NCBI GenBank assembly: GCA_003202005.1
Contig: QJJF01000001.1
Span: 341,099-405,098 of the forward strand
Direction: 5' to 3'
DNA: 64,000 nt
Origin: Williamsia faeni
GTDB lineage: Bacteria; Actinomycetota; Actinomycetes; Mycobacteriales; Mycobacteriaceae
In this document: one piece after another, positions 25,400-36,612 of the stretch
Numbering within the stretch: the first letter of the stretch is position 1
Layout of the letters: every line of letters begins with the position of its first letter
The notes under the pieces: model-generated
The model's input: the letters and a program-made list of their open reading frames with translations, nothing else
The model's database searches: none
What the model was told of the DNA's origin: nothing
Made by a program: the position numbers and the translations under genes

Positions 25400-25939
25400 A
25401 TGAATCTCGAAGAACGTATTGCCCATCACCGCCAGATGGCCGAAAGCTACCGGAACGCATACCTGCGTCAAGGGGTGAAGGACGGCGAACAATACACCGA
25501 TGACGAAGGGCATGAGGCGTGGAAGTTCGCGGCCGACGCCGTGTATATGTCGCCGTACTTCACCGGCGATCAAGAGTTCCTGATGAGCGATTTCCCCACC
25601 GACACAGCTAATTCCGCGACGCTGGAAGCGAAGGTGTATTCGCTGACCTTTCCCGACTGGAAGCCAGAGAGTTTCAAATACTGGTCAGCAGGTGATGGTT
25701 TCGTGATGATGACCCGATGGCAGGGCCACACCGTCGACGGCACGGGGATGGGTTTCTACTCGTACAGCTTCGTCAACACCAATGAGGACGGCGACGTCAT
25801 CCGTTGGGAAACACACTGCAACGACGAATACAGTCGCTTTCTCGAGGTCGCGATCGGCGTGAGCGGGCCCTTCCAGGGCACCACCGAGTACCTCGATGCC
25901 CTCCACCGGCGCCTGGACAAGGCGAGCGTCACCGCCTGA
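25400..25939 (+). CDS. NTF2-like/SnoaL-fold protein 2
   Basis: A 179-aa protein that closes the operon. It has an N-terminal helix (LEERIAHHRQMAESYRNAY) and curved-sheet strands such as GFVMMTRWQGHTVDGTGMGFYSYSF and GDVIRWETHCNDEYSRF, consistent with the NTF2/SnoaL fold. It is not a close copy of the first NTF2-like protein. Ribosome site AAAGGAGAG precedes ATG 25400. The 118-bp spacer before it carries two TGAACAGAAAG direct repeats (about 25290 and 25322). Function unknown; it could isomerise, dehydrate or bind a pathway intermediate. Confidence 0.68.
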   Translation: MNLEERIAHHRQMAESYRNAYLRQGVKDGEQYTDDEGHEAWKFAADAVYMSPYFTGDQEFLMSDFPTDTANSATLEAKVYSLTFPDWKPESFKYWSAGDGFVMMTRWQGHTVDGTGMGFYSYSFVNTNEDGDVIRWETHCNDEYSRFLEVAIGVSGPFQGTTEYLDALHRRLDKASVTA

Positions 25940-25942
25940 TCA

Positions 25943-25996
25943 CACCCGCACCACCAACCGTCACCGTCTCCGTCGTGACGGTTGGTGGTGCGGGTG
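25943..25996. terminator. Two-way terminator, 22-bp perfect stem
   Basis: A perfect 22-bp inverted repeat (25943-25964 with 25975-25996, core CCACCAACCG / CGGTTGGTGG) surrounds a 10-nt loop. It lies between the convergent ends of the oxidative operon and the ligase gene and should insulate both. Confidence 0.8.
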
Positions 25997-26009
25997 CGAG
26001 GCGAGAGGA

Positions 26010-27608
26010 CTACTTACGCAGATCCTTGCGCAGGATCTTGCCGGCGGCACTCTTCGGGATCGCTTCGATGAATTCGACCGCACGGACCTTCTTGTGCGGG
26101 GACACCTGCGACGCCACGAACTCGATGACCTGTTCACCGGTGAGTTCGCTGCCCTCGCGTTTGACGACAAACGCCTTTGGGATCTCCTCGCCGGTCTCTT
26201 CTTCGATGACACCGACGACCGCGACGTCGTCGACGTCGGCGTGTGTCAGCAGCAGCGCCTCGAGTTCGGCGGGCGGCACCTGGTAGCCCTTGTACTTGAT
26301 CAGTTCCTTGAGCCGGTCGACAATGTATACGAATCCATGGGAGTCGACTGTCGCCATGTCACCGGTGTGCAAGAACCCGTCGGCGTCGATGGTCTCCGCG
26401 GTCGCGGCGTCGTTGTTCAGATATCCGACCATCACGTTGGGACCGGACACCCACAGTTCGCCCGCTTCGCTCATACCCTCGGCGGGGATCTCGATGTCCT
26501 CGCCCGTCACCGGGTCGACGATCTTGTTGACCGTGTTGGGGATCGGCCAGCCACAAGAGTTGAGCGGCGCCTGCGGACCTCCACGGTTGTCGACCGGGAT
26601 GACATGGCTGACCGGGCTGAGCTCACTCATGCCGTACCCCTGGATCACCTGCGTGCCAAGACGTTTCGCGACAGCGTTTCCGAGCTGCTCGTCTAGGGGT
26701 GCCGCACCCGACATGATGGTGTTGACCGAAGAGAGGTCGTATTCGTCGACCATCGGATGCTTGGCCAGTGCCACCGCCACCGGTGGCGCGATGAAGATGT
26801 AGCTGCACTTGTAGTTCTGAATCGACGACAGGAACTGCTCGAGTTCAAAGCGCGGCATCACGACAAGCTTTGCCCGGTTGAGCAGAGCTGCGTTGAGCAG
26901 CACCGTCATTCCGTAGATATGGAAGAACGGGAGCACCGCGAGAATCGCATCGCTGGCCTTCATCTCGAGCAACGGCCTGATCTGCGCGATGTTCGCCGCG
27001 AGGTTGCGATGCGTGAGCATCACACCCTTCGGGTTGCCCGTGGTGCCGGAACTGTACGGCAGTACCGCGAGATGGGTCGCCGGATCAAAGCTGACATCGG
27101 GGGCCGGAAGACCGGCGGCCAGCAGGTCGATCGCGTTGGGGTTGGGGCCGGCCTTCTCACCGGGCCCGTTGAGGATGATCACCGCGCTCTCGGGGATACC
27201 GACCTCGGCGGCGGCAATCTTTGCCTGCTCTTCGAGTTGCGTGATGGTGACAAGCATTTTCGCGCCGGAGTCGGTGAGCTGCTTGGCGATATCCTTCGCG
27301 GTGAACAGCGCGTTGATGGTGGTCGCGGTCGCACCGGCGCGCAGGATGCCGTGGAACACAAAGGCAAACGCCGACGTGTTGGCCGAAAGCAGCCCCACCA
27401 CGTCGCCGACACCGATTCCGCGGGCGGCCAGGGCACCGGCGAAACCGTCGATGCGGGCGATCAATTCGCGGTAGGTGGTGCCTTCGGTGGCACCGGCATC
27501 GATTGCGGCGACCCGATCGAGGTCCTCTTCGCTGATCGACCCGAACAGCGTGTCGTAGACCGACGAATCTGAGATCTCGACAGGCGGGTAAGGGCTTTTG
27601 AAACTCAT
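26010..27608 (-). CDS. Acyl-CoA/4-coumarate-CoA ligase-like enzyme
   Basis: A 532-aa ANL-superfamily adenylating enzyme. P-loop motif YSSGTTGNPKGVMLTH, A5 motif GYGMSELSPV, A7 HTGDMATVDSHGF, A8 hinge DRLKELIKYKGYQV and catalytic Lys near the end in PKSAAGKILRK are all present. The overall pattern is nearest 4-coumarate-CoA ligases and related FadD enzymes, which activate a carboxylic acid with ATP and CoA. ATG 27608 has GGAGG 8 nt upstream; GTG 27623 is a less likely start. It follows ybjN on the same strand (56 bp) but converges on the oxidative operon, so it may activate an acid from that pathway. Confidence 0.92.
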   Translation of the reverse strand: MSFKSPYPPVEISDSSVYDTLFGSISEEDLDRVAAIDAGATEGTTYRELIARIDGFAGALAARGIGVGDVVGLLSANTSAFAFVFHGILRAGATATTINALFTAKDIAKQLTDSGAKMLVTITQLEEQAKIAAAEVGIPESAVIILNGPGEKAGPNPNAIDLLAAGLPAPDVSFDPATHLAVLPYSSGTTGNPKGVMLTHRNLAANIAQIRPLLEMKASDAILAVLPFFHIYGMTVLLNAALLNRAKLVVMPRFELEQFLSSIQNYKCSYIFIAPPVAVALAKHPMVDEYDLSSVNTIMSGAAPLDEQLGNAVAKRLGTQVIQGYGMSELSPVSHVIPVDNRGGPQAPLNSCGWPIPNTVNKIVDPVTGEDIEIPAEGMSEAGELWVSGPNVMVGYLNNDAATAETIDADGFLHTGDMATVDSHGFVYIVDRLKELIKYKGYQVPPAELEALLLTHADVDDVAVVGVIEEETGEEIPKAFVVKREGSELTGEQVIEFVASQVSPHKKVRAVEFIEAIPKSAAGKILRKDLRK

Positions 27609-27664
27609 GCGTGCGACCTCCACAGTGTGTTACCTGGCGGTGAACAACCTACCAATGATTCGAC

Positions 27665-28279
27665 TCAGCCCTCGATGGATCCAAATAGTTCGCGATCGGT
27701 CGGTTCTGCGATGTTTGCCAGTTCGCCACCCTGGCTGTCAGCGGCCGCGCCATCGCCGGACAGGTCTTCCTCGCGGATGAGATGTTCGAAAACCTTCAGG
27801 TTGTTCAGCGATTCACCCCGCGACACCCGCCAGGCCCACTCGCGCCGGATCGAGGTGGCGAATCCGATCTCCAACAGCACATTGAAGTCGCCGTCCGCGG
27901 CTTCGAGCGCCTGACCGAGTAACCGGTCCAGTTCGTCCGCGTTGATCGATTCGGCCGAATGCCTGCCGACGAGATAGATGTCGCCGGAATTGTCCAAGGT
28001 GTACGCCATCCCGTACAAACGGCGATTGCGTTTGAGGATCCACCGGTAGACGCCCTCGTGGTTTTCGTCGGGCTGGCGGCAGACGAACGCCTCCAACCGG
28101 AGCCCGTGTGTCCCGGCCGTCAGCAGCACCCCGGTCTTGAGCTTCTTCTCCCCCGGCAGTTCGACCACAAAATGCTCGACGTCGCTACCGCCGGAATCCT
28201 TACGGCCATAAGCGAACTCGCGACTGATCAGGAACTCGTCAACCACAACGCCCAGGTGGGAAACAGCTTCGGTGGTCAC
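27665..28279 (-). CDS. YbjN-domain protein (Rv0487-like)
   Basis: A 204-aa protein with the YbjN/type III chaperone-like fold: [65 protein letters not shown] and a final helical part. In mycobacteria the same gene follows mshA (Rv0487); its function is not known, chaperone-like binding being the common guess. GTG 28279 overlaps the mshA stop as GTGA. The last ~30 residues are polar and probably disordered. Confidence 0.85.
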   Translation of the reverse strand: MTTEAVSHLGVVVDEFLISREFAYGRKDSGGSDVEHFVVELPGEKKLKTGVLLTAGTHGLRLEAFVCRQPDENHEGVYRWILKRNRRLYGMAYTLDNSGDIYLVGRHSAESINADELDRLLGQALEAADGDFNVLLEIGFATSIRREWAWRVSRGESLNNLKVFEHLIREEDLSGDGAAADSQGGELANIAEPTDRELFGSIEG

Positions 28280-29652
28280 GCACGTACTCCATTTCGTCGT
28301 CCGGTAAAACGTCTGGCGATCCGGGACAGTGGCCGGGTGTCGGTTCCTGCCACGTCCGCATCTGGGTGCGGTGCCAACGGGTAATGCCCGTGGAAGGTCC
28401 CGATGGCCCGGCTGTAACTGTCGAGCAACTGGTCCGCGGTGTGGTCCCAGGAGAAGTTGCGGGCATGGATCCGCGCGGCCGCGCCCATCGTGGCCAACAG
28501 GTCCGGATCATCGAGCAGACGCCCGAGTTCGGCGCTCCAGTGATCGACGTCGTGACCGGACACCAGAACTCCGGTGACACCGTTGTCCACGGCCACCCCC
28601 AGACCACCGACGTCGGCGGCGATCACCGGCACACCGACCGCCTGCGCCTCGATCGCGACGAGACCGAAGCTCTCCGAATAGCTCGGCACCGCAACCAGAT
28701 CCGATGCGCGGTACACCCCGGCGAGTCGCTCGGGCGATTGCGGCGGAATGAAGGTCACCGATGATTCCACACCCAGCTCGCGGGCCAATTCGATGAGCGA
28801 TGTCGGGCGCTCGAGGCCCGAACCCGACGGACCCCCGGCGATCAGGACACGGAGCTTGCGGCCCCCGGTCAGTCCGCGACGGATCAGCGGCGCCGCCGCC
28901 CGCACCAGAATGTCAGGCGCCTTGAGAGGCTGGATGCGACCGACGAAGGTCACGACCACCTCGTCGGGATCGATGCCGAGCGACAACCTCGCCTCGGTCC
29001 GCGATCCCGGGGTATAGCAGTCCAGATCCGCGCCCGGCGTCACCACATCGATGCGTGAGCGGTCCGCGTGATGGATCGAAACGAGTTGCTGCGCTTCGGT
29101 TTCGGTGTTGACGATCAGGCGGTCGGCTTCGTCGACCACCTGCTGCTCACCGATTTGGCGCATCGGGGGCTCGGGTGTGTCCCCCTCGGCGAGCGCGGCG
29201 TTCTTCACCGCGGCCAGGGTGTGTGCGGTGTGCACCAGCGGCACCGCCCACCGGTCGCGGGCCAGCCAGCCCACCTGCCCGGACAACCAGTAGTGCGAAT
29301 GCACCAGGTCGTAGTACCCGGCGGGGCGGCCGGCCTCGGCACGCAGCACCCCGGCTGTGAATGCACACAGCTGAGTGGGCAGATCCCGCTTGTCGAGCCC
29401 TTCGAACGGCCCGGCCACCACGTTGCGGACGGTCACGCCGGGTGCGGCCGTTAGCATCGGCTCATCGGTCGATGATGTTGCACGCGTGAATATCTCGACC
29501 TCGACACCGCGTTGCGCGAGGCGTTTGGCCGTCTGCCAGACGTAGACGTTCATCCCACCGGCGTCGCCGACCCCCGGCTGGGCCAGCGGCGAGGTGTGCA
29601 CCGAGATCAGTGCCACCCGGTGCGGGACGGGTAAGTCGTTGGCCGCGTTCAC
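28276..29652 (-). CDS. mshA: D-inositol-3-phosphate glycosyltransferase
   Basis: First step of mycothiol synthesis: transfers GlcNAc from UDP-GlcNAc to inositol-3-phosphate. The 458-aa GT4 protein has the N-terminal loop [31 protein letters not shown], the phosphate-binding [11 protein letters not shown] and the nucleotide-binding [14 protein letters not shown]. These are hallmark MshA segments and length matches. GTG 29652 overlaps the upstream hydrolase stop (GTGA), and the stop overlaps ybjN, so three genes form one tightly coupled operon. Mycothiol itself identifies the organism as an actinomycete. Confidence 0.96.
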   Translation of the reverse strand: MNAANDLPVPHRVALISVHTSPLAQPGVGDAGGMNVYVWQTAKRLAQRGVEVEIFTRATSSTDEPMLTAAPGVTVRNVVAGPFEGLDKRDLPTQLCAFTAGVLRAEAGRPAGYYDLVHSHYWLSGQVGWLARDRWAVPLVHTAHTLAAVKNAALAEGDTPEPPMRQIGEQQVVDEADRLIVNTETEAQQLVSIHHADRSRIDVVTPGADLDCYTPGSRTEARLSLGIDPDEVVVTFVGRIQPLKAPDILVRAAAPLIRRGLTGGRKLRVLIAGGPSGSGLERPTSLIELARELGVESSVTFIPPQSPERLAGVYRASDLVAVPSYSESFGLVAIEAQAVGVPVIAADVGGLGVAVDNGVTGVLVSGHDVDHWSAELGRLLDDPDLLATMGAAARIHARNFSWDHTADQLLDSYSRAIGTFHGHYPLAPHPDADVAGTDTRPLSRIARRFTGRRNGVRA

Positions 29653-30515
29653 CGCAACGCTCCTGCGGTGGCGCTCACGAACTCGCGCACCTGGGCGGCG
29701 AACCGGGGCGGGTCTTCGACAAAGGGTGCGTGGCCGGCGCCATCCCAGTATCGGGTGACGGTGTTCGGGACCAGCGTCTGGACGTGCTGCGCGCAGGAGA
29801 TGTCGACCACCGTGTCCGAGGTTCCGTGAATCACCATCACCGCACCACCGAACCCGGCGAACAGGTCGTCGTAGGAGGCGGTGCGTCCGAACAGTCCCGC
29901 CCGGACCGCGGGCGGGACGGTCAGTGACGTTCCGAGGAATTGCTGCGCGAGTGGCCCCTGTTGCGCCGGGACCAACGCGTCGGCAAACGACTGCAGTGCC
30001 GCGGTGGCGACGGCAGGATCCTCGGAATAGGCGGCGGGCAGTGCCGCGCGCATCGCCGGCCCGACCCGGCCACCGGCCTCACCACGTCCCATCGAGGTGA
30101 TCGCATCGACCAGGATCAGCCCGGCCAGATTCCCCGCAGCCGGCGAGGCGCCTTGTGCGCGGTACTTCAGGTAATCACCGATCACCAGTCCGCCGTACGA
30201 CCAGCCGAGCAGGAAGACCGGCTGTTCTCCGGCGACTTCTGCCGACAGCACCGCGGCGATGTCGCCACCGAAGTCGTCGGCGGTCAGGTGACCTTCGGCT
30301 GGCACCGAGGAATCTCCGTGACCACGCAGGTCGATCGCGATGACGCGGAAGTCTTTGGACAGTTCGTCGACCAGCACATCGCCCCACGATCGCGACGATT
30401 GCGCCCAACCGTGGATCAGCACGACAACCGGGGAATTGTCACCGGGAGACTCAGTCGTGCGGTAACTGATCTGGGTGCCGTCGCCTGCAAGGACGTGGCC
30501 CGTGGAAGTACCCAT
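29649..30515 (-). CDS. Alpha/beta hydrolase
   Basis: A 288-aa alpha/beta-fold hydrolase: oxyanion-side [14 protein letters not shown], nucleophile elbow GWSYGG (Ser), acid in HGTSDTVV and catalytic His in [11 protein letters not shown]. This looks like the peroxidase/lactonase/esterase group; the true substrate is unknown. It heads the operon with mshA and ybjN through a GTGA overlap. The start ATG 30515 ([13 protein letters not shown]) is 215 bp from the divergent pirin gene. Confidence 0.85.
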   Translation of the reverse strand: MGTSTGHVLAGDGTQISYRTTESPGDNSPVVVLIHGWAQSSRSWGDVLVDELSKDFRVIAIDLRGHGDSSVPAEGHLTADDFGGDIAAVLSAEVAGEQPVFLLGWSYGGLVIGDYLKYRAQGASPAAGNLAGLILVDAITSMGRGEAGGRVGPAMRAALPAAYSEDPAVATAALQSFADALVPAQQGPLAQQFLGTSLTVPPAVRAGLFGRTASYDDLFAGFGGAVMVIHGTSDTVVDISCAQHVQTLVPNTVTRYWDGAGHAPFVEDPPRFAAQVREFVSATAGALR

Positions 30516-30673
30516 GGGTCCACACTAATCGTGCGGGCCTACCGGGTTCCGCCCGCCGACTCGCTCCCCGGTCCGGCCGGCTCCCGTCCGGCGAGTTCGG
30601 CCATCACGGATTCGAAGTCAACAACCCGGTGGGACAATCGACTCGAGCGGCACCCTCACCTTCGGGAATTATT

Positions 30674-30687
30674 CGGACCGCGGTCCG
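30674..30687. promoter_or_regulatory. 14-bp perfect palindrome in the pirin promoter region
   Basis: CGGACCGCGGTCCG is a gapless palindrome 44-57 bp upstream of the pirin ATG. A TAAATT -10-like box follows at 30694-30699, so the palindrome sits where a -35 box or spacer would be. A regulator dimer could bind there; none is identified. Confidence 0.5.
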
Positions 30688-30730
30688 GTTATGTAAATTG
30701 TATCGCCCACCAGCTTCGAAGGAGCCAGTC

Positions 30731-33065
<2,335 letters not shown>

Positions 33066-33218
33066 CCCGCACGAGCATCACCATGAAGTCCAGGTACCGG
33101 CCGACTCACACTATGAAGTTCTCAAAGGTCGTGCAGTACACAGCGGTTGCTGTGTTGCTTGGGGTTCTCGGAATATGTCGTCGTAGGGTTCTGGTCTTGC
33201 GGTTCCGGCTTCGCCTGG

Positions 33219-34532
33219 TTATGCGGCGGCGAGGTCGGACGTCATGGTCCTGCGGGCGTGGGATCGCAGAGGCGTTTTGGTGGCGTCGTCAGGGTTGATG
33301 AACCAGGGATGCCCGTCGGTACCGATGAAGACTTCCCAACGCATGTGATGGATGTACCGGTGGTGGCGCCGGCACAGGAGAACAGTGTTGGTCAGGCTGG
33401 TCACCCCGCCTTCACTCCACGGGCGAATATGATGCGCATCCGTCCTCCCTGCTGGGCAACCGCACCCTGGGTACGCACATCCCCGATCCCGGGCGATCAA
33501 CGCTTTGCGGATCGCCGGTGTCACCGTCCGGTGGTCCCGTCCGACGTCGAGCGGGACCATGTTGTTGTCGACCAGGATCTTGGTGATCACCGAATCGCAG
33601 GCCACCATCTGCGCTGTCGATGCGGAGGCCGGGCCGGTCCATTCAAACGAGGCAGCCAGCGCCGGCGGCGTGACGCCGCTCAGGCCGCGGAGCTGGAAGT
33701 CCTGCAGGCCCTCAGGTGAAAGCGTCATGACCACATGCGGTTTCGCGCCACCACGCGTGGGTCGGTCTTCCTGATCGAGATAGGAATCCAATAGTTGCTC
33801 GAGCGCGTCGGCGCGAACCTGCGCATTGGAACGCCGATCCGGAGACCCATCAGGTTCAGGCACCGGCTTCGACAACGGATCGAGCGCTACCCGCAGTTTC
33901 TCGCCGAGGAGGTTGTCCAGGTCCAATGTGCCGTGACTGCGCCCGTCGTCACCGGTCCCGAACGAGAACTCATTGAGCTCGTGATTCTCGGCGTCGGGGA
34001 TCTCCTTATCCGGTGGCGACAACACGATCGCCAGATGCCGTGCCCGAGCCGCTACCGCCGACGGACTGGTGGTCAACGCTTCGGCCAGCAGGCCACGCAC
34101 ACAATCAGTCCGATCTGAATCGGGCAGCTCTGGGTTGCGTCGCTCAATATGGCTGAGGCCCTTCACTATCGAGTCGATGTGCTCGCCCGAGAGAGTTCCG
34201 TCCACCCCGTACGACGCGACCGATGGAATGTCCTTGATCGCCTTGCCTACTCGCACGTATCGATGCGCTACCGCCGGCGCCATCCCGGCCTGCTGCAACA
34301 ACCGTGCTGTTGAACCTTCCCCCGACTTTTTGGCGACTCCACGTACCTCGAGTTCGCCGACCAGTCGGAAAAGTAGTTGTTCCACAACATGATTGAGTCG
34401 AATAACCGCCACCGTACGCGAAGACACCTCAGTGTCATCGCCGGCAACCAAAGCCGCATCCCCAGCCAGATCAGAAAGTCTGGCGAACATTCCCCCGAAG
34501 TCCATGACCCCAATGTACTCGCCAATTTCCAT
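33219..34532 (-). CDS. DUF222/HNH endonuclease-domain protein (13E12-repeat family)
   Basis: A protein of about 437 aa with the two-part layout of the REP13E12 family: an all-helical DUF222 domain (RTVAVIRLNHVVEQLLFRLVGELEVRGVA to about residue 300) and a C-terminal HNH nuclease motif, RDRGCAYPGCGCPAGRTDAHHIRPWSEGG followed by LLCRRHHRYIHH. Such genes are multicopy in mycobacteria and relatives and behave like selfish or phage-linked elements. The start is uncertain: ATG 34532, 34505 and 34487 are in frame with weak ribosome sites. Frame continues upstream through a (TGGCGG) tract that would encode Trp-Arg repeats, which I regard as non-coding. Confidence 0.87.
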   Translation of the reverse strand: MEIGEYIGVMDFGGMFARLSDLAGDAALVAGDDTEVSSRTVAVIRLNHVVEQLLFRLVGELEVRGVAKKSGEGSTARLLQQAGMAPAVAHRYVRVGKAIKDIPSVASYGVDGTLSGEHIDSIVKGLSHIERRNPELPDSDRTDCVRGLLAEALTTSPSAVAARARHLAIVLSPPDKEIPDAENHELNEFSFGTGDDGRSHGTLDLDNLLGEKLRVALDPLSKPVPEPDGSPDRRSNAQVRADALEQLLDSYLDQEDRPTRGGAKPHVVMTLSPEGLQDFQLRGLSGVTPPALAASFEWTGPASASTAQMVACDSVITKILVDNNMVPLDVGRDHRTVTPAIRKALIARDRGCAYPGCGCPAGRTDAHHIRPWSEGGVTSLTNTVLLCRRHHRYIHHMRWEVFIGTDGHPWFINPDDATKTPLRSHARRTMTSDLAAA

Positions 34533-34634
34533 TCGCACAAGTGTTCGGTAAGAGTAATTCCACTGCCCCTCAACATGTTTGAATCCACAGACGAACCTAA
34601 ACCCCTCACCATAGCGAAGCGGTCCGACAAAGGG

Positions 34635-34686
34635 CCGCCACCGCCGCCACCGCCACCGCCACCGCCACCGCCACCGCCACCGCCAC
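34635..34686. repeat. Hexanucleotide tract (CCGCCA)n
   Basis: One imperfect unit precedes seven exact CCGCCA units (34644-34685). It lies about 100 bp upstream of the HNH start. Both strands read it as low-complexity Pro-rich or Trp-Arg peptide, with no sign of selection for protein. The tract is a candidate for slippage. Confidence 0.9.
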
Positions 34687-35183
34687 GACAAGAGCATGGG
34701 ACGCCACCGTGCGATCAGACCACACCCGACACAGTCCGCGGGCCGCAACGCGACCGAGCGGCCGAGGCCTCGGCCCGGCTCCGAGTCCTCCTACACCAAT
34801 ACCGATGCCAGTCAAGCGAGTTCAGCTCTTCTCTGAGTCTCGCCTGGGCCAAAGTCCGCGTCGTAGATGCATGCCGCATCCGGACGCGACCATCTTGCAA
34901 CCGGCGCGAATTGAGCGCGGGACAATCGACTGTTGGCTGGTCACCTCTATCGGCTGCAGAACAGAGATTGGCGAACGCCGTCGATCAGCTTCGCTGGCCG
35001 GCGGTCATGGTTGCCGTCTTCTTCGCATTCACGGCGACGTTGCCAGTCACGAAAATAGGGCTCATCCGCGATATACCGCTGATTCTCGATGCGACCCCCA
35101 TCCGCCCGGCGTCACCGGCTTGCCCCGGACTCAGCCCGCACATTCGTGCCACACCGAACAACCCGATCGAAAGGTCACAGGCG

Positions 35184-35270
35184 ATGAATACTCGGACGAC
35201 GACCCGCCCCTGGACCATCGAACGAATGGTTCCACTGCTCGCCGGCAGCGTGATTCTTGTCAGCCACCCC
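35184..35270 (+). pseudogene. Remnant of a DUF2892 (YgaP-like) membrane protein gene
   Basis: From ATG 35184 the frame reads MNTRTTTRPWTIERMVPLLAG and then SVILVS, which is how the small DUF2892 membrane proteins of actinomycetes begin. The expected second half (hydrophobic helix and WCP segment) is missing; the frame runs on into unrelated HPDGANCADHAN sequence. I read it as a truncated relic. The match is from memory of the family and covers under 30 residues. Confidence 0.4.
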
Positions 35271-35367
35271 GACGGTGCGAATTGCGCTGACCACGCGAAC
35301 TGCGTCGACCGCAGCTGGGGCCGCCAAATAGGCAACCTGTCAATTGATGGTTGACACAAGTCGACTT

Positions 35368-35387
35368 ATGTCTCACGATTGAGACAT
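35368..35387. promoter_or_regulatory. TetR-type operator overlapping the P450 start codon
   Basis: ATGTCTCACGATTGAGACAT is a perfect 8-4-8 inverted repeat. It includes the first two bases of the P450 ATG (35386). TTGACA lies just upstream at 35351-35356. The TetR gene of the same operon (36609) is the likely ligand. Confidence 0.7.
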
Positions 35388-36612
35388 GTCAACGAAAGTG
35401 TCGCATGGAGCAGCGTATGAGCTGCGATCCGGCGACACTTGGCGCGATCCGTGGCAGATGTACGCCGATCTGCGTGATCACGACCCGGTTCACCGTGTTC
35501 GATCGGACAATCCCGACCACGATTTCTGGGTTCTGACCAGGCACGCCGACGTATCGCGCGCCGCCGATGACTGGCGGACGTTCACGTCGTCGCAGGGACT
35601 CACCACCACATATGGCGAGCTGGAAAGCATCGGGCTGGCCGACAACCCGCCGATGGTGATGCAGGATCCGCCGGTGCACACCCATTTTCGAAAGCTGGTG
35701 TCGCGCGGATTCACACCCAAGCAGGTGACCGAGGTCGAACCCGCCGTTCGAGAATTCGTCCGTGCGAGGATCGCCGCGTTGGTCGAGGCCGGTGCCGGCG
35801 ACATCGTGACCGAGCTCTATAAGCCACTGCCATCCATGGTTGTTGCTCACTACCTCGGTGTCCCCGAATCGGATCGGATGGCATTCGACGGATGGACCGA
35901 GGCGATAGTCGGCGCGGACACGTCCGACCTGAGCAAGGCCGGCGACACCGCCACCGCCGCAGTACTCGAGATGATGGCCTACTTCGGCACGCTCATCGAG
36001 TACCGGCGCACACACCCGGGAGACGACACGATCTCCCACCTGGTGAAGGCAGGCGTAGGCGAGGACGACAGCACTGAGGGGATGCTGTCGCTCCTCGCCT
36101 TCACCTTCACCATGGTTGCCGGTGGCAACGACACCACCACCGGGGTACTCGGCGGTGCGACCGAATTGCTGGGTGAGTATCCGGAGCAACGGGCGGCGCT
36201 GGTCGAGGATCCGGAACTCGTCGACGACGCGGTCGACGAGTTCCTGCGGCTCACCTCACCGGTGCAGGGTCTCGCCCGGACCACCACGGTCGAGGCCACG
36301 TTCGGCGATCACACCATTCCGGCGGGACGCAAGGTCTTGCTCAGCTACGGCTCGGCGAACCGGGACCCGCGAGCATTCGGTGACGATGCCGACCGCCTGG
36401 ACATCAACCGCCGCCCGCGGCAGATCCTGACGTTCAGTCGTGGCGCCCACTACTGTCTCGGCGCCGCGGCGGCGCGGATGCAAACGCGGGTCGTACTCAC
36501 CGAACTGTTGGCCCGCTGCCCCGAGTTCACCGTCGATCCGGAATCGATCACCTACGCGCCGGGCAACTATGTGCGCCGGCCGACCACCATGCACCTGACT
36601 GTCGGCCCATGA
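35386..36612 (+). CDS. Cytochrome P450 (second)
   Basis: A 408-aa P450. I-helix VAGGNDTTTG, K-helix DEFLRL (ExxR) and haem loop FSRGAHYCLGAAAAR with Cys357 are present. It differs clearly from the P450 at 22994. No ferredoxin gene adjoins it, so it must borrow electron partners. ATG 35386 overlaps the operator; GTG 35398 (VSHGAAYELRSG) is a possible later start that would clear it. The stop overlaps the TetR start (ATGA), making a two-gene autoregulated unit. Substrate unknown. Confidence 0.92.
   Translation: MSTKVSHGAAYELRSGDTWRDPWQMYADLRDHDPVHRVRSDNPDHDFWVLTRHADVSRAADDWRTFTSSQGLTTTYGELESIGLADNPPMVMQDPPVHTHFRKLVSRGFTPKQVTEVEPAVREFVRARIAALVEAGAGDIVTELYKPLPSMVVAHYLGVPESDRMAFDGWTEAIVGADTSDLSKAGDTATAAVLEMMAYFGTLIEYRRTHPGDDTISHLVKAGVGEDDSTEGMLSLLAFTFTMVAGGNDTTTGVLGGATELLGEYPEQRAALVEDPELVDDAVDEFLRLTSPVQGLARTTTVEATFGDHTIPAGRKVLLSYGSANRDPRAFGDDADRLDINRRPRQILTFSRGAHYCLGAAAARMQTRVVLTELLARCPEFTVDPESITYAPGNYVRRPTTMHLTVGP

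Larger units (their letters stand above)
34533..35367. other. Gene-poor, decayed region between the HNH gene and the P450 operator
   Basis: About 0.83 kb without a convincing intact gene. It holds a (CCGCCA) hexanucleotide tract, several frames without domain content and a short stretch that looks like the start of a DUF2892 membrane protein. Next to an HNH element this suggests past insertion and deletion. Confidence 0.6.

Noticed and set aside
34635-34686. CRISPR-like array
   Set aside because: Units are 6 bp with no spacers; it is a simple hexanucleotide tract.
34377-35354. A 325-codon + strand frame with a run of prolines
   Set aside because: The Pro run is the CCGCCA tract read in one frame and the rest has no domain apart from the DUF2892-like relic.
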